Positions 42,964 to 51,874 of a stretch of 64,000 nucleotides of DNA are shown one piece after another. Source of the DNA: an uncultured Oscillospiraceae bacterium (GTDB taxonomy: Bacteria > Bacillota > Clostridia > Oscillospirales > Oscillospiraceae); assembly GCA_934591705.1 (NCBI GenBank), contig CAKTPM010000002.1, positions 1-64,000 on the forward strand. Direction: 5' to 3'. Both the position numbers and the translations under genes were made by a program. Position 1 is the first letter of the stretch. The number at the start of each line of letters is the position of its first letter. Below the pieces are notes generated by a model that saw only the letters and a list, made by a program, of their open reading frames with translations, was not told the origin of the DNA and did no database searches.

Positions 42964-43806
42964 TCACTTTACCTCCTGCTTATAAAGGTTGCAAGCTTCT
43001 TCGTGCTTGTGCACTTCAAAGTCGTGATACATCTGGTTGCGCTTTACGGCGATGTCCCAGTCGACCTTGTGGCCGTCAAAGTCCGGGCCGTCCACGCAGG
43101 CGAACTTGGTCTCGCCGCCCACGGTCAGGCGGCAGCCGCCGCACATGCCCGTACCGTCCACCATGATGGGGGACATGGACACGGTGGTGGGGATGCCGTA
43201 GGGCTCGGTGGTCTTGGAGACGAACTTCATCATCACCATGGGGCCGATGGCAAAGATCTCATCATAGACATTGCCCGCGTCCAGCAGCTCCTTGAGGGCC
43301 TCGGTGACAAGGCCCTTCTGGCCGTAGCTGCCATCGTCGGTGCAGACCTTCAAAACGGAGGAAACGGCCCGGAACTTGTCCTCCAGGATGACCACATCCT
43401 TGCTCTTGAAGCCCACCACGGCGTGGACCTCGGCGCCGCAGTCATGGAACTTTTTCAAAACGGGATAGGCAATGGCGCAGCCCACGCCGCCGCCCACCAC
43501 GCAGACCTTCTTCTTGCCCTCGGTCTCGGTGGGGCGGCCCAGAGGGCCGACAAAATCGTGCAGGCACTCGCCCTGCTGCTTATGGGAGAGCTTCTCCGTG
43601 GTAGCGCCCACCGTCTGCACGATGATGGTCACGGTGCCCTTCTCGCGGTCGTAGTCATGGATGGTGATGGGGATACGCTCGCCGTTTTCATCCACACGCA
43701 GGATGATAAACTGGCCGGGCTGTGCTTTTTTGGCGACCATGGGCGCGGCGATCTCATAGAGAATGACCGTGGGCTTGAGCGCTTCTTTGCGGACAATTTT
43801 ATACAT
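42964..43806 (-). CDS. nfnA: NfnA-type ferredoxin-NADP+ reductase subunit
   Basis: This 280-residue protein has an FAD domain (QPGQFIILRVDENGERIPITI), an NAD site VCVVGGGVGCAIAYPVL near residue 109 and a C-terminal 2Fe-2S site MCGGCRLTVGGETKFAC. It resembles PyrK and SudB too, but the downstream flavoprotein partner indicates NfnA. ATG 43806 has GAGGAG upstream. It is the first gene of the operon and has its own promoter. Confidence 0.9.
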   Translation of the reverse strand: MYKIVRKEALKPTVILYEIAAPMVAKKAQPGQFIILRVDENGERIPITIHDYDREKGTVTIIVQTVGATTEKLSHKQQGECLHDFVGPLGRPTETEGKKKVCVVGGGVGCAIAYPVLKKFHDCGAEVHAVVGFKSKDVVILEDKFRAVSSVLKVCTDDGSYGQKGLVTEALKELLDAGNVYDEIFAIGPMVMMKFVSKTTEPYGIPTTVSMSPIMVDGTGMCGGCRLTVGGETKFACVDGPDFDGHKVDWDIAVKRNQMYHDFEVHKHEEACNLYKQEVK

Positions 43807-43877
43807 GGCGACTCCTCTTTCCTGATATGATTTCCTCGTGGATACTCGGTTGCACTGCGGATCATTTCGCTCTTTAC

Positions 43878-43906
43878 ATGATAACAATTCAGGCCTCCAG
43901 CGTCAA
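43878..43906 (-). promoter_or_regulatory. promoter of nfnAB
   Basis: Minus-strand TTGACG and TATCAT, 17 nt apart. Confidence 0.65.
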
Positions 43907-43944
43907 TGCCTGAAATTGATAAAAAAATAACGGATTCTTTGGCA

Positions 43945-44592
43945 TTATGACAGTCGCACCGCCCGGCCGTCGATGGACACCAGCTTTTCCTCCCGCATTT
44001 TCCGCAGCTCGCGCATCATGGCGCTGCGGTCGGCGGAGATATAGTCCGCCAGGGCGCTGAGGGAAAAGGGCAGCCGGAACTCCCCGCCGGGGGCGCCGGC
44101 GGCCTGCATGCGGAAGTAGCACAAGAGCTTCTCCCGGATGCTGCGCCGGGAGAGCACCTCCACCCGCTCGCTGAGCTGGGAGGCCTTCTCCGTCACCAGG
44201 GAGAACATGTTCTCCACCAGGCGGCTGTGGTGGTCGCAGGCATTTTCACAGCGCTTCTTCAGGGCGCTCTCCGGCATGAAGCACACCCGGCAGGGGGTCT
44301 GGCACACCACGGTGACGCTGTCCTCCCCGGGGTTATCGAACATCAGCATCTCGCCGAACACGCTGCCCGGAAGCAGGTGCTCCAGAATGGTGCGGCCGCC
44401 CCGGTCATCGATGCGCTCGATGACGGCGCTGCCGCTTTGCACGATGCCCACCATCCGGCGGCCCCGGGCGAAGTCGTAGATCAGCTCGTCGGGCCGGAAG
44501 TAGTGCTCGCTCATGCCGAAGCAGTCCCACATCCGCAGGTATTCCTCCCGGGTAACGCCGTTAAACAGCGGACTTTTCAGCAGCTCTGCCAT
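43945..44592 (-). CDS. Crp/Fnr family transcriptional regulator
   Basis: This 215-residue protein has a cyclic-nucleotide-binding-like beta barrel (RMVGIVQSGSAVIERIDD, LLPGSVFGEMLMFDN) and a C-terminal winged helix (SALADYISADRSAMMRELRKMREEKL). It lacks the Cys cluster of Fnr. In anaerobes such proteins often control redox or metal genes; the ligand here is unknown. ATG 44592 has AAAGG about 6 nt upstream and lies 32 nt inside the end of the upstream PAP2 gene, so translation is coupled. Confidence 0.88.
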   Translation of the reverse strand: MAELLKSPLFNGVTREEYLRMWDCFGMSEHYFRPDELIYDFARGRRMVGIVQSGSAVIERIDDRGGRTILEHLLPGSVFGEMLMFDNPGEDSVTVVCQTPCRVCFMPESALKKRCENACDHHSRLVENMFSLVTEKASQLSERVEVLSRRSIREKLLCYFRMQAAGAPGGEFRLPFSLSALADYISADRSAMMRELRKMREEKLVSIDGRAVRLS

Positions 44593-45244
44593 AGACCTTT
44601 CCCTCCCTGTCTCTCTTTTTTCCGATGAGACCGTACACAATGAAGCCGCCCAGCGCCCCCCAGGGCAGGGCCGCCGCCACATCAATGAAGGCGTGCTGCT
44701 TGATGAGCAGCGTCGAGGCGATGACAAGGCAGCCCCACACCGCCGCCGCCAGCCGCCAGTACCACCTTTTGAGCCCCGGCGTGCGCCACAGGGCGCACCA
44801 GATGCTCACCACCCCCAGCACATGGACGCTGGGGAATACATTGGTGTTGGTATCCAGGGAGTATGTATAGGCCACCAGGGCGCTGCAGAGGTTCTCCCGG
44901 GGCATCACCGCCGGACGCAGATCCTGGCCGTTGGGCACCAGGGCGCAGAAGAGCGTGGCCGTGCCGAAGGTCAGGATCAGCATCCAGATATAGCGGCGGA
45001 AGCCCTCCGGGTCCTTTATCAGGAGATAGAGCCCCAGGACCAGCAGGACCGGACTCCAGGACACATACAGCGGCGCAAAGTACTCGCAGAAGGGGATGTA
45101 TTGGTCGATGGCCGTCTGGGTGGCCCAATAATGATCGGTGATAAAATGCTCGACGGTAAAAAATGCTGCCAGATAGCAGGGCAGAAACAGCCCCCACCAA
45201 ACATAGGGGTTCTCCCGGACAAAGGGCAGCAGGGTCTTTTTCAT
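44561..45244 (-). CDS. PAP2 family membrane phosphatase
   Basis: This 227-residue polytopic protein has the C-terminal phosphatase motifs NVFPSVHVLGVVSIW (with the general-acid His) and LIKQHAFIDVAAALPWG (nucleophile His). Five or six hydrophobic helices are visible. It should dephosphorylate a lipid phosphate such as undecaprenyl pyrophosphate or phosphatidate, or act as an inositolphosphotransferase. GAGGAG precedes the start by about 7 nt. It overlaps the Crp-family gene by 32 nt. Confidence 0.88.
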   Translation of the reverse strand: MKKTLLPFVRENPYVWWGLFLPCYLAAFFTVEHFITDHYWATQTAIDQYIPFCEYFAPLYVSWSPVLLVLGLYLLIKDPEGFRRYIWMLILTFGTATLFCALVPNGQDLRPAVMPRENLCSALVAYTYSLDTNTNVFPSVHVLGVVSIWCALWRTPGLKRWYWRLAAAVWGCLVIASTLLIKQHAFIDVAAALPWGALGGFIVYGLIGKKRDREGKVYGRAAEKSAV

Positions 45245-45346
45245 AAAACCACTCCTCGCTTGTAATGCAGGGGATTATAACACAGCCCCGGAAAAAATGG
45301 TAGGGGGCTGTTGTATTTGTCACAAACATTTTACAATTGCCGCCGC

Positions 45347-45375
45347 TTGCCAAAAGCCGGTGCATCCATTATACT
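45347..45375 (+). promoter_or_regulatory. promoter of the trigger factor gene
   Basis: TTGCCA (45347-45352) and TATACT (45370-45375), 17 nt apart. Confidence 0.65.
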
Positions 45376-45378
45376 GGT

Positions 45379-45416
45379 AGCATCTGTGAAAACCGACAGC
45401 ATCTGTTGAAAACCGA
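45379..45416 (+). repeat. 19-nt tandem repeat in the tig leader
   Basis: AGCATCTGT-GAAAACCGAC is followed by AGCATCTGTTGAAAACCGA, two nearly identical units directly upstream of the ribosome binding site. Confidence 0.8.
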
Positions 45417-45429
45417 GGAGGACACCCCT

Positions 45430-46683
45430 ATGAAAGTGGAAAAGCGTGAAAATCTGGAAAACCGGCAGGTACGGCTCACCGTATCCGTGGACAGCGACCT
45501 TTGGAAAAAGGCCCTGAAGGATGCCTATGAGGGCCTCAAGGCCCAGTGCCCCCTGGAGGGCGAGGTCACCATGGAGCGGCTGTGCGAGAAATACGGCGAC
45601 GCCTTTTTGTATCAGCCCGCCGTCAACGATACCTATCCCCAGGCCCTGGTGGAGGCCATCCGGGAGGAGAACCTCTCCCTGGCCGGCACCCCCTCCCTCA
45701 CCGTGGAGCACATCGGCGCCGATGGGTTCACCTTCGCGGCGGTCATCGACCTCTATCCGGAGGTAAAGCTGGGGCAGTATAAGGGCCTGAGCGCCGTATA
45801 CCCCCAGGTGGAGCTCTCCAACGACGATGTGGAGGCCGCCATTGCCGCCTACCTGCAGGAGCGGGTGCTGCCCTCCACCCCGGAGACCGCCGCCATGGGC
45901 GACCAGGTGATGATCGACTTTGAGGGCTTTGTGGACGGCGAGGCCTTTGAGGGCGGCAAGGCGGAGATGTACCCCCTGGTGCTGGGCAGCGGCACCTTCA
46001 TCCCCGGCTTTGAGGAGCAGCTGGCCGGCATGAAGGCGGGTGAGGAGCGGGAGATCACCGTGACCTTCCCGGAGGCGTATGTGGAGACCCTGGCGGGGAA
46101 AAAGGCCGTGTTCCGCATCAAGCTCCACGAGATCACCCGCTACACGACCCCGGTGCTGGACGATGCCTTCGCCAGGACCCAGGACTTTGCCGATGCCGCC
46201 GCTCTGCGCCGTGACATCATGGACACCGCCCTGAAGGCCAAGGAGATGGATGCCCGCAACAGCTTTCTGCAGGAGCTCATCCAGCAGGTGGTGGACGACA
46301 TGGAGGCGGAATTGCCCGACTCCATGGTGGAGGGCCAGCTCAACGGCCTCATGAACGACCTGGCCGCCCAGATGCAGGCCCAGGGCATGGAGCTGCAGCA
46401 GTACCTGGAGATGGCGGGCCTCACCATGGAGGACCTCCGGAGCCGGGCCCGGGAGCAGGCCGTGGCCTCCGCCCGGTTCGAGCTGGCCATGATGGCCATT
46501 GCCGAGGCGGAGAACATCTCCGTGACCCAGGAGGAGCTGGATCGGGAGTATGCCAAGATGGCGCAGCTCTACGGCATGGATGCCGCCGAGATCCGCCGCC
46601 AGCTCCCCGAGGTGCGCCTGCAGCACGACATGAAGATCGCCAAAGCCCAGAGCGTCATCGCCGAGAGCGCCAAGCGGAAGTAA
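45430..46683 (+). CDS. tig: trigger factor, ribosome-associated chaperone
   Basis: This 417-residue protein has the three-domain order: an N-terminal ribosome-binding domain (RENLENRQVRLTVSVD), a central FKBP-type domain near residues 155-240 (GDQVMIDFEGFVDGEAFEGG, FIPGFEEQLAGM) and a long helical C-terminal domain. The family signature GFRxGKxP is absent here: the corresponding segment reads AQCPLEGEVTMERL. Docking at the ribosome may therefore differ. GAGGAGG is about 8 nt before ATG 45430. Confidence 0.88.
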   Translation: MKVEKRENLENRQVRLTVSVDSDLWKKALKDAYEGLKAQCPLEGEVTMERLCEKYGDAFLYQPAVNDTYPQALVEAIREENLSLAGTPSLTVEHIGADGFTFAAVIDLYPEVKLGQYKGLSAVYPQVELSNDDVEAAIAAYLQERVLPSTPETAAMGDQVMIDFEGFVDGEAFEGGKAEMYPLVLGSGTFIPGFEEQLAGMKAGEEREITVTFPEAYVETLAGKKAVFRIKLHEITRYTTPVLDDAFARTQDFADAAALRRDIMDTALKAKEMDARNSFLQELIQQVVDDMEAELPDSMVEGQLNGLMNDLAAQMQAQGMELQQYLEMAGLTMEDLRSRAREQAVASARFELAMMAIAEAENISVTQEELDREYAKMAQLYGMDAAEIRRQLPEVRLQHDMKIAKAQSVIAESAKRK

Positions 46684-46805
46684 GCCAGCGGGGCCATCAT
46701 TTAATACTTTTTTAATGATTTCCCCTGAACTTTTGTAACAAGGATATCCTACACTAAAGCTGCAAGAACAAAAAAGAAACTTTTTCATCTATCTTCCTAC
46801 CTTAT

Positions 46806-46838
46806 GGGCCGAGAGTTATCTCTCGGCCCTTTGGTTTT
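46806..46838 (+). terminator. intrinsic terminator after tig
   Basis: GGGCCGAGAG/CTCTCGGCCC stem, TTAT loop and TTTGGTTTT tail. The gap 46684-46805 is AT-rich and otherwise featureless. Confidence 0.85.
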
Positions 46839-46858
46839 CTGGGGGCCGGGTTACCGCC

Positions 46859-46888
46859 TGCATCTTTCGGACAAACTGTTCATAGACT
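46859..46888 (+). promoter_or_regulatory. possible sigma-E-type promoter of spoIID
   Basis: GCATCTT near 46860 and CATAGACT at 46881-46888, about 14 nt apart, resemble the mother-cell sigma-E elements (CATATT / CATACAAT). No good sigma-A promoter is visible. Confidence 0.35.
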
Positions 46889-46913
46889 GTTGCCGAAAGG
46901 ATGTGTGATACAA

Positions 46914-47939
46914 ATGAAAAAGTCGCTGGTCGGGGCCCTGGTGCTGATGGTGCTGCTGTACGGCGGGGCCTATTTCTCCGCCGGGAGGCGGCAGGCGCCG
47001 GACACCCGGCCCCTGCGCTATACGGCGCCCGCCGAGGAGAAGGAGCCCCCCGCCGCCGAAACCGTTCCCGCCGCCTATACCCACGATGCCGACACCACCC
47101 TCCGGGTGCTGCAAAACGGCCGGGTCACCGAAATGGCTCTATTTGACTATCTCTGCGGTGTGGTGCGGGGGGAGATGCTCCCCTCCTTCGCCCCGGACGC
47201 CCTGCGGGCCCAGGCCGCCGCCGAGCGCACCTATGTATACTATCAGCTGGAGAACGGCCCCAAGCAGGCCCATCCCCAGGCGGATGTGTGTACCGACCCG
47301 GGGTGCTGCAGCGCCTTTCTCTCGGCGGAGGCGGCCCGGGAGAAATGGGGTGCGTCCTTTTCCCGGCACAATGCCGCCATCGAGGACGCCGTGCGCGGCA
47401 CGGACGGCCGGGTGGTGTTCTATGAAGGGTCGCCCATTCTGGCGGTGTTCCACTCCTCCTCCGCCGGGGCCACGGCGGCCTCCGGGACGGTGTGGACGGC
47501 GGATCTGCCCTATCTCCTGAGTGTGGAGAGCCCCGAGCAGGGGGCGGACATCCCCAACTACTACAGCGTGAACACCTTCTCCGCCGCGGATTTCGCCCGG
47601 ATCTTCCGCGCCGCCTATCCCCAGGCCCGGCTGGAGGGCAGCGCCCTGGGCTGGGTGACGGACATCACCCGGGAGGGCCAGCGGGTGGCCGGCGCCCGGG
47701 TGGGCGGCGTGGAGGTCACCGGCAAGGAGCTGCGGGGTCTTTTCTCCCTGCGGTCCACGGCCTTCACCGTGACCTGTGAAAAGGACAGCGTCACCTTCCA
47801 TGTCACCGGCTACGGCCACGGCGTGGGCATGAGCCAATACGGCGCCGACGCCCTGGCCCGGCAGGGCAAAAGCTGGCAGGAGATCCTCACCTGGTATTAC
47901 ACCGGCACCGCCGTGGGGTATTATGGCGCAAAACCGTAG
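46914..47939 (+). CDS. spoIID: stage II sporulation protein D
   Basis: This 341-residue protein has an N-terminal membrane anchor (LVGALVLMVLLYGGAYFSAG) and the SpoIID/LytB domain: FDYLCGVVRGEMLPSFAPDALRAQAAAERTY (conserved Glu), HSSSAGATAASGTVW, and GYGHGVGMSQYGADALARQGKSWQEIL. SpoIID is a peptidoglycan lytic transglycosylase required for engulfment. The best ATG is 46914; GTG at 46905 is the alternative, because the AAAGGA site is 12 nt from the ATG. Confidence 0.93.
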   Translation: MKKSLVGALVLMVLLYGGAYFSAGRRQAPDTRPLRYTAPAEEKEPPAAETVPAAYTHDADTTLRVLQNGRVTEMALFDYLCGVVRGEMLPSFAPDALRAQAAAERTYVYYQLENGPKQAHPQADVCTDPGCCSAFLSAEAAREKWGASFSRHNAAIEDAVRGTDGRVVFYEGSPILAVFHSSSAGATAASGTVWTADLPYLLSVESPEQGADIPNYYSVNTFSAADFARIFRAAYPQARLEGSALGWVTDITREGQRVAGARVGGVEVTGKELRGLFSLRSTAFTVTCEKDSVTFHVTGYGHGVGMSQYGADALARQGKSWQEILTWYYTGTAVGYYGAKP

Positions 47940-48072
47940 CCGGTGGGCTATGCAAAGGGGGAAAAGTGTGCTATAATAAGACCATATTTTACAAAATGTT
48001 CAGGAAACCGCCGCCCGGGGCGGTATAATACCTGTTATACGATGTGATATCCCTGAAGGAGGAGGTACCGCT

Positions 48073-48753
48073 ATGGCACGCAACATTCTCGTGGTGGAGG
48101 ACGACCACAATATTTCCGAGCTGATCCGGATGTATCTGGAGAAGGAGGGCTTTGAGGTCCGCAGCGCCTATGACGGCGGCAAGGCCGTGGAGGAGTTTGA
48201 CCGCAAGGCGCCGGATCTGGTTCTGCTGGACATCATGCTGCCGGTGCTGGACGGCTGGGGCGTGTGCGCCCACATCCGCAAGGTGGCCAAGACCCCCATC
48301 ATCATGCTCACCGCCAAAAGCGATGTCACCGACCGCATCACCGGCCTGGAGATGGGCGCTGACGACTATCTGGTGAAGCCCTTTGAGATGAAGGAGCTCA
48401 TGGCCCGCATCAACGCGGTGCTGCGCCGCAGCGAGATCCCCGAGGACACCCGCAAGCGGCTGGTGTTCGACAAGCTCGTCATCGACCTGGACAGCTATGA
48501 GCTCATTGTGGACGGCAAGCATGTGGACACGCCTCCCAAGGAGCTGGAGCTCCTCTATCACCTGGCCTCCACCCCCAACCGGGTGTATACCCGCAACCAG
48601 CTTTTAGACGAGGTCTGGGGCTTTGACTACTTCGGCGACAGCCGCACCGTGGATGTGCACATCAAGCGCCTGCGGGAAAAGGTGGAAAATGTCTCCGACC
48701 AGTGGGCCCTTAAGACCGTATGGGGCGTGGGCTATAAGTTTGAAGTGCGATGA
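48073..48753 (+). CDS. OmpR/PhoB-type response regulator
   Basis: This 226-residue protein has a receiver domain (VVEDDHNI, phosphoacceptor Asp in LLDIMLP near residue 53, LTAKS, VKPFE) and a winged-helix output domain ending TVDVHIKRLREKVE...TVWGVGYKF. AAGGAGGAGG precedes the ATG. It overlaps the histidine kinase by 4 nt, and htrA follows, so it probably governs an envelope-stress response including the protease. An extended -10 TATAAT at 47972 and another at 48024 could drive it. Confidence 0.95.
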   Translation: MARNILVVEDDHNISELIRMYLEKEGFEVRSAYDGGKAVEEFDRKAPDLVLLDIMLPVLDGWGVCAHIRKVAKTPIIMLTAKSDVTDRITGLEMGADDYLVKPFEMKELMARINAVLRRSEIPEDTRKRLVFDKLVIDLDSYELIVDGKHVDTPPKELELLYHLASTPNRVYTRNQLLDEVWGFDYFGDSRTVDVHIKRLREKVENVSDQWALKTVWGVGYKFEVR

Positions 48754-50213
48754 AGGAGCGCTTAAAGCAAAATTTCAACACCCTCTATTGGCAGCAATTC
48801 CTGCTGATCGTGGGCATGGTGCTGCTGACGCTGCTGCTGTTGGGCGTGAGCTTTCTCTCCCTGAGCTACCGCTCCACCATGGTGGCCAAGCGCAGCGAGA
48901 TGCGGGCCCGGGCGGAGGTCATCGCCCAGATGTCCGCGGACTACCTGGCCGCCCGGGAGGATCCCTTCAGCAGCCAGAATGAGGCCCTGGCCAAGCTGGC
49001 CGGCGTGGCCTCCCGGATGAGCGATGTAGACTTCCTCATCTGCGATGCCCAGGGCCACACCCTCCTGACCACCAACAGTGACCTGGCAGGCCGGGTCATC
49101 AACCTGCCCGAGGACATCACCGCTGCCATCGCCGGAGCGGACGGGCTCTATGAAGGCACCAGCACCGTCAGCGGGGCCTATGAAAAAAAGCAGTTCGTGG
49201 TGGGCGTGCCCATCTTCGGCAGCGAGCGGCAGCTGCTGGGCATGGCGCTCTCGGTGACCAACGCCGCGGAGCTTCTGCAGGTGTGGCGGCAGTTTTTGGG
49301 TCTTTTCGTGGTGACCTCCGCCATCATCCTGATGATCGCCTTCGTGGCCAGTTCCCTGATGTCCTACCGGCACATCCAGCCCATTCGGGAGATGGTGGCC
49401 GCCACCCGGGCCTATGCCGAGGGCAACTTCGATGTCCGCATGACCGAGGACGCCTCCCGCGGTGACGAGATCGGCGAGCTGGCCCGGTCCTTCAATGCCA
49501 TGGCCGGCTCCCTGGCGGAGACAGAGCGCCAGCGCCGGGACTTCATCGCCAATGTGAGCCACGAGCTGAAGACCCCCATGACCACCATCGCCGGCTATAC
49601 CGACGGTATCCTGGACGGCACCATCCCCCCGGAGAAGGAGCGCTACTATCTCCAGATCATCTCCGATGAGAGCCGCCGCCTCAGCGGCCTGGTGCGCCGG
49701 ATGCTGGACATCTCCCAGCTCCAGAGCCAGGAGATCGGCGACGGCAGCTTCGACATCTGCGAGAGCATGCGCCTGGCCCTTTTGTCCATGGAGCAAAAGA
49801 TCACCCTCCGCCACTTAGATGTGGAGGCGCAGATACCCGAGGATCCGGTGATCGTCCGGGGGGATAAGACCCTCATCACCCAGGTGATCTACAACCTGCT
49901 GGAGAATGCCGCCAAGTTCGCAGCACCCGGCTCCGCCCTGTTTCTGGGGCTGCACCTCAGTGACACCAAGGCCGTGGTCAGCGTGAAGAATCACGGCGCC
50001 ACCATCCCGCCGGAGGAGATACCCCTGCTCTTTGAGCGCTTCCACAAGTCAGACAAGTCCCGCAGCGAGGATAAGGACGGCTACGGCTTGGGCCTGTATG
50101 TGGTCAAGACCATATTGGACCAGCACCGGGAGAAGATCGTGGTCACCAGCGAAAACGGCCTGACCACCTTTGCCTTCACGCTGTCTCTGAGCAATATCAC
50201 CCACACTACTTAA
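48750..50213 (+). CDS. sensor histidine kinase
   Basis: This 487-residue membrane kinase has TM1 near residues 17-39, an extracytoplasmic sensor region to about 170, TM2 near 175-200, and a HAMP segment (HIQPIREMVAATRAYAEGNF). The His box reads FIANVSHELKTPMTT, and an ATPase domain follows with N box IYNLLENAAKFA and G box DGYGLGLYVVK. Its ATG overlaps the response regulator stop. The signal sensed is unknown. Confidence 0.95.
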   Translation: MKERLKQNFNTLYWQQFLLIVGMVLLTLLLLGVSFLSLSYRSTMVAKRSEMRARAEVIAQMSADYLAAREDPFSSQNEALAKLAGVASRMSDVDFLICDAQGHTLLTTNSDLAGRVINLPEDITAAIAGADGLYEGTSTVSGAYEKKQFVVGVPIFGSERQLLGMALSVTNAAELLQVWRQFLGLFVVTSAIILMIAFVASSLMSYRHIQPIREMVAATRAYAEGNFDVRMTEDASRGDEIGELARSFNAMAGSLAETERQRRDFIANVSHELKTPMTTIAGYTDGILDGTIPPEKERYYLQIISDESRRLSGLVRRMLDISQLQSQEIGDGSFDICESMRLALLSMEQKITLRHLDVEAQIPEDPVIVRGDKTLITQVIYNLLENAAKFAAPGSALFLGLHLSDTKAVVSVKNHGATIPPEEIPLLFERFHKSDKSRSEDKDGYGLGLYVVKTILDQHREKIVVTSENGLTTFAFTLSLSNITHTT

Positions 50214-50226
50214 GAGGACGAAGGAT

Positions 50227-51519
50227 ATGGACGAAGAAAACAAGAGCTTCCCTACCGGGGAGGAGAACGCCCGGGAGGTGGTGTCCTGGTACGCGCCCCA
50301 GGCGGGGCGGGAGGTGGTGTCTGTCTATGTGCACCGCGACCCCCTGCCGGAGGCCGTCAGCCGCGCCGCCCCACCCCGGACGCCGCCCAAGAAGCGGCGC
50401 ACCTGGCTCTGGATACTCTCCTCCGCGGTGGCGGTGCTGGTGGTGATCGCCGTGGCGGGCAGCTTTTTGTTCCCCGCGGCGGGCCCCTCCGGCAGCGGCC
50501 TGCCGGATAAGGAGGAGCCCAGCAGCATCCTGCGGATCTTCAGTGAGGACAGCTGCACCATCCCCCGGTGCGCCACGGCGCCGGAGGTGCACATGACCCT
50601 GCTGGCACCGGATGACACGGTGCTGGCGCCCCAGAGTATTTTTGCCAGGGTCTGCCCCTCCACCGTCACCGTGGCCTGCACCCTGGGCAGCGGCAAGACC
50701 TCCATCGGTACCGGCGTGCTGCTTACTGAGGACGGCTACTTCCTCACCAACGCCCATGTGATCAACGGCGCCTCGGAGTGCATCATGGTCACCGACGAGG
50801 GGACCATCTATGAGGCGCAGCTGGTGGGCTGCGAGCCCGAGGAGGATCTGGCAGTGCTCCGGGCGGTGGACGCCCGGGGGCTCACCCCGGCGGAATTCTG
50901 TGACTCGGACTACTGCGTGGTGGGCGACAGTGCCTACGCCATAGGCAATCCCATGAGCTTGTCCCTCCGGGGTACCTTTACCCAGGGGATGATCTCCGGA
51001 GTGCAGCGCCAGATGGTGGTGGACGGCAACACCTACACCATGCTGCAGACCACCGCCGCCCTCAACAACGGCAACTCCGGCGGCCCCCTCATCAATGACC
51101 GGGGCCAGGTCATCGGCATCAACACCATGAAGCTCAGCAAGCAGGTCAGCGAAAGCCAGGCCTCCGTGGAGGGTCTGGGGTTCGCCCTGCCCTCCAACTT
51201 CGTGTCCTTTGTGGTCAACGACATCCTCGCGGTCGGCGAATTCCGGGGGGTGCCCACCTTCGGCTTCACCATTATCACCCGGGAGCTCGATGGGCAGCGG
51301 CATGTGGTCGTCCGCTCCGTGGAGAACGGCTCCCCCGCCGAAAAAGTCGGCGTGCAGGTGGGCGATGTGCTCCTGCAGGTGGACCATGTCACGCTCCGCG
51401 AAAACTGGGATCTGCTGGACTACCGCCATGAACTCCACGCCGGCGACACGGTGACCCTCACCATCCTCCGGAACGGCGAGACCCTCCGCCTGGCCGTGAC
51501 CCTGGAGGGAAAAAAGTAA
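50227..51519 (+). CDS. htrA: HtrA/DegP-type serine protease with PDZ domain
   Basis: This 430-residue protein has a cytoplasmic N-terminal tail, one membrane helix (TWLWILSSAVAVLVVIAVAG), a trypsin-like domain with catalytic His in LTNAHVING, Asp in EEDLAVLRA and Ser in NNGNSGGPLIND, and a C-terminal PDZ domain (GSPAEKVGVQVGDVLLQVD). It degrades or refolds damaged proteins on the outer face of the membrane. It lies 13 nt after the histidine kinase gene, the final gene of the operon. Confidence 0.95.
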   Translation: MDEENKSFPTGEENAREVVSWYAPQAGREVVSVYVHRDPLPEAVSRAAPPRTPPKKRRTWLWILSSAVAVLVVIAVAGSFLFPAAGPSGSGLPDKEEPSSILRIFSEDSCTIPRCATAPEVHMTLLAPDDTVLAPQSIFARVCPSTVTVACTLGSGKTSIGTGVLLTEDGYFLTNAHVINGASECIMVTDEGTIYEAQLVGCEPEEDLAVLRAVDARGLTPAEFCDSDYCVVGDSAYAIGNPMSLSLRGTFTQGMISGVQRQMVVDGNTYTMLQTTAALNNGNSGGPLINDRGQVIGINTMKLSKQVSESQASVEGLGFALPSNFVSFVVNDILAVGEFRGVPTFGFTIITRELDGQRHVVVRSVENGSPAEKVGVQVGDVLLQVDHVTLRENWDLLDYRHELHAGDTVTLTILRNGETLRLAVTLEGKK

Positions 51520-51523
51520 AGGC

Positions 51524-51559
51524 AAAAAAATACGGCTCCTTGCGGAGCCGTATTTTTTT
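51524..51559. terminator. bidirectional terminator after htrA
   Basis: A7 TACGGCTCC stem with TTGC loop and T7; shared with the convergent 52-aa gene. Confidence 0.92.
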
Positions 51560-51568
51560 GCCCTTGGC

Positions 51569-51727
51569 TCAGGTCCCCTCCTCGCCTACATACACCTCCT
51601 CGGCCTCCAGCAGGGCTCTCCGCAGGCACTGCACCTGCGGATCGGCCTCAGGAATTGCCGCCAGGGGCTCGATGACCTCATCGACGGCGCCGCAGAGAAT
51701 AGCGTATATCTTTTCATACTCCGGCAT
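51569..51727 (-). CDS. 52-aa protein, paralogue of the product at 5138-5314
   Basis: The product begins MPEYEKIYAILCGAVDEVI and ends EAEEVYVGEEGT. It aligns without gaps to the 58-aa protein at 5138-5314 (31 of 47 identical), with two predicted amphipathic helices and strongly acidic character. GGAGG lies 8 nt before the ATG. A consensus promoter overlaps palindromic operators upstream, and an XRE regulator is divergent. No enzymatic motif, membrane segment or signal is present. It could be a protein-protein adaptor or the partner of the neighbouring regulator. Its function is unknown. Confidence 0.72.
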   Translation of the reverse strand: MPEYEKIYAILCGAVDEVIEPLAAIPEADPQVQCLRRALLEAEEVYVGEEGT

Positions 51728-51744
51728 GCGTTTTCCCTCCAGAT

Positions 51745-51853
51745 TACCCGAATATGGGTATATTATAAGCCGAATATTCCGCCCTTGTCAACCCGTATTC
51801 GGGTAACACTGCCTTTTTCCGTTGGTATCATAGGGATAACCCGAAAATGGGTA
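51745..51853. promoter_or_regulatory. three palindromic operators, WACCCG-N4-GGGTA type
   Basis: TACCCGAATATGGGTA (51745-51760), AACCCGTATTCGGGTA (51790-51805) and AACCCGAAAATGGGTA (51838-51853) share arms ACCC/GGGT with a 6-nt spacer. The first two flank the minus-strand promoter, and the third lies 7 nt before the ribosome site of the XRE gene. This is a clear candidate for repression of both divergent genes by the XRE protein. Confidence 0.8.
51762..51791 (-). promoter_or_regulatory. promoter of the 52-aa protein gene
   Basis: Minus-strand TTGACA (51786-51791) and TATAAT (51762-51767) are both perfect and 18 nt apart. The -35 box touches the second operator and the first operator starts 1 nt after the -10 box. 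Confidence 0.8.
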
Positions 51854-51874
51854 GCAGCGGAAGGGGGCTTGCGG

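Noticed and set aside
40881..43166. 761-codon plus-strand open frame spanning a regulator and nfnB
   Set aside because: It runs through two real minus-strand genes and their intergenic terminator, and its translation is His/Gly/Leu-rich.
45331..46788. 485-codon minus-strand frame opposite trigger factor
   Set aside because: Shadow of tig; no ribosome site.
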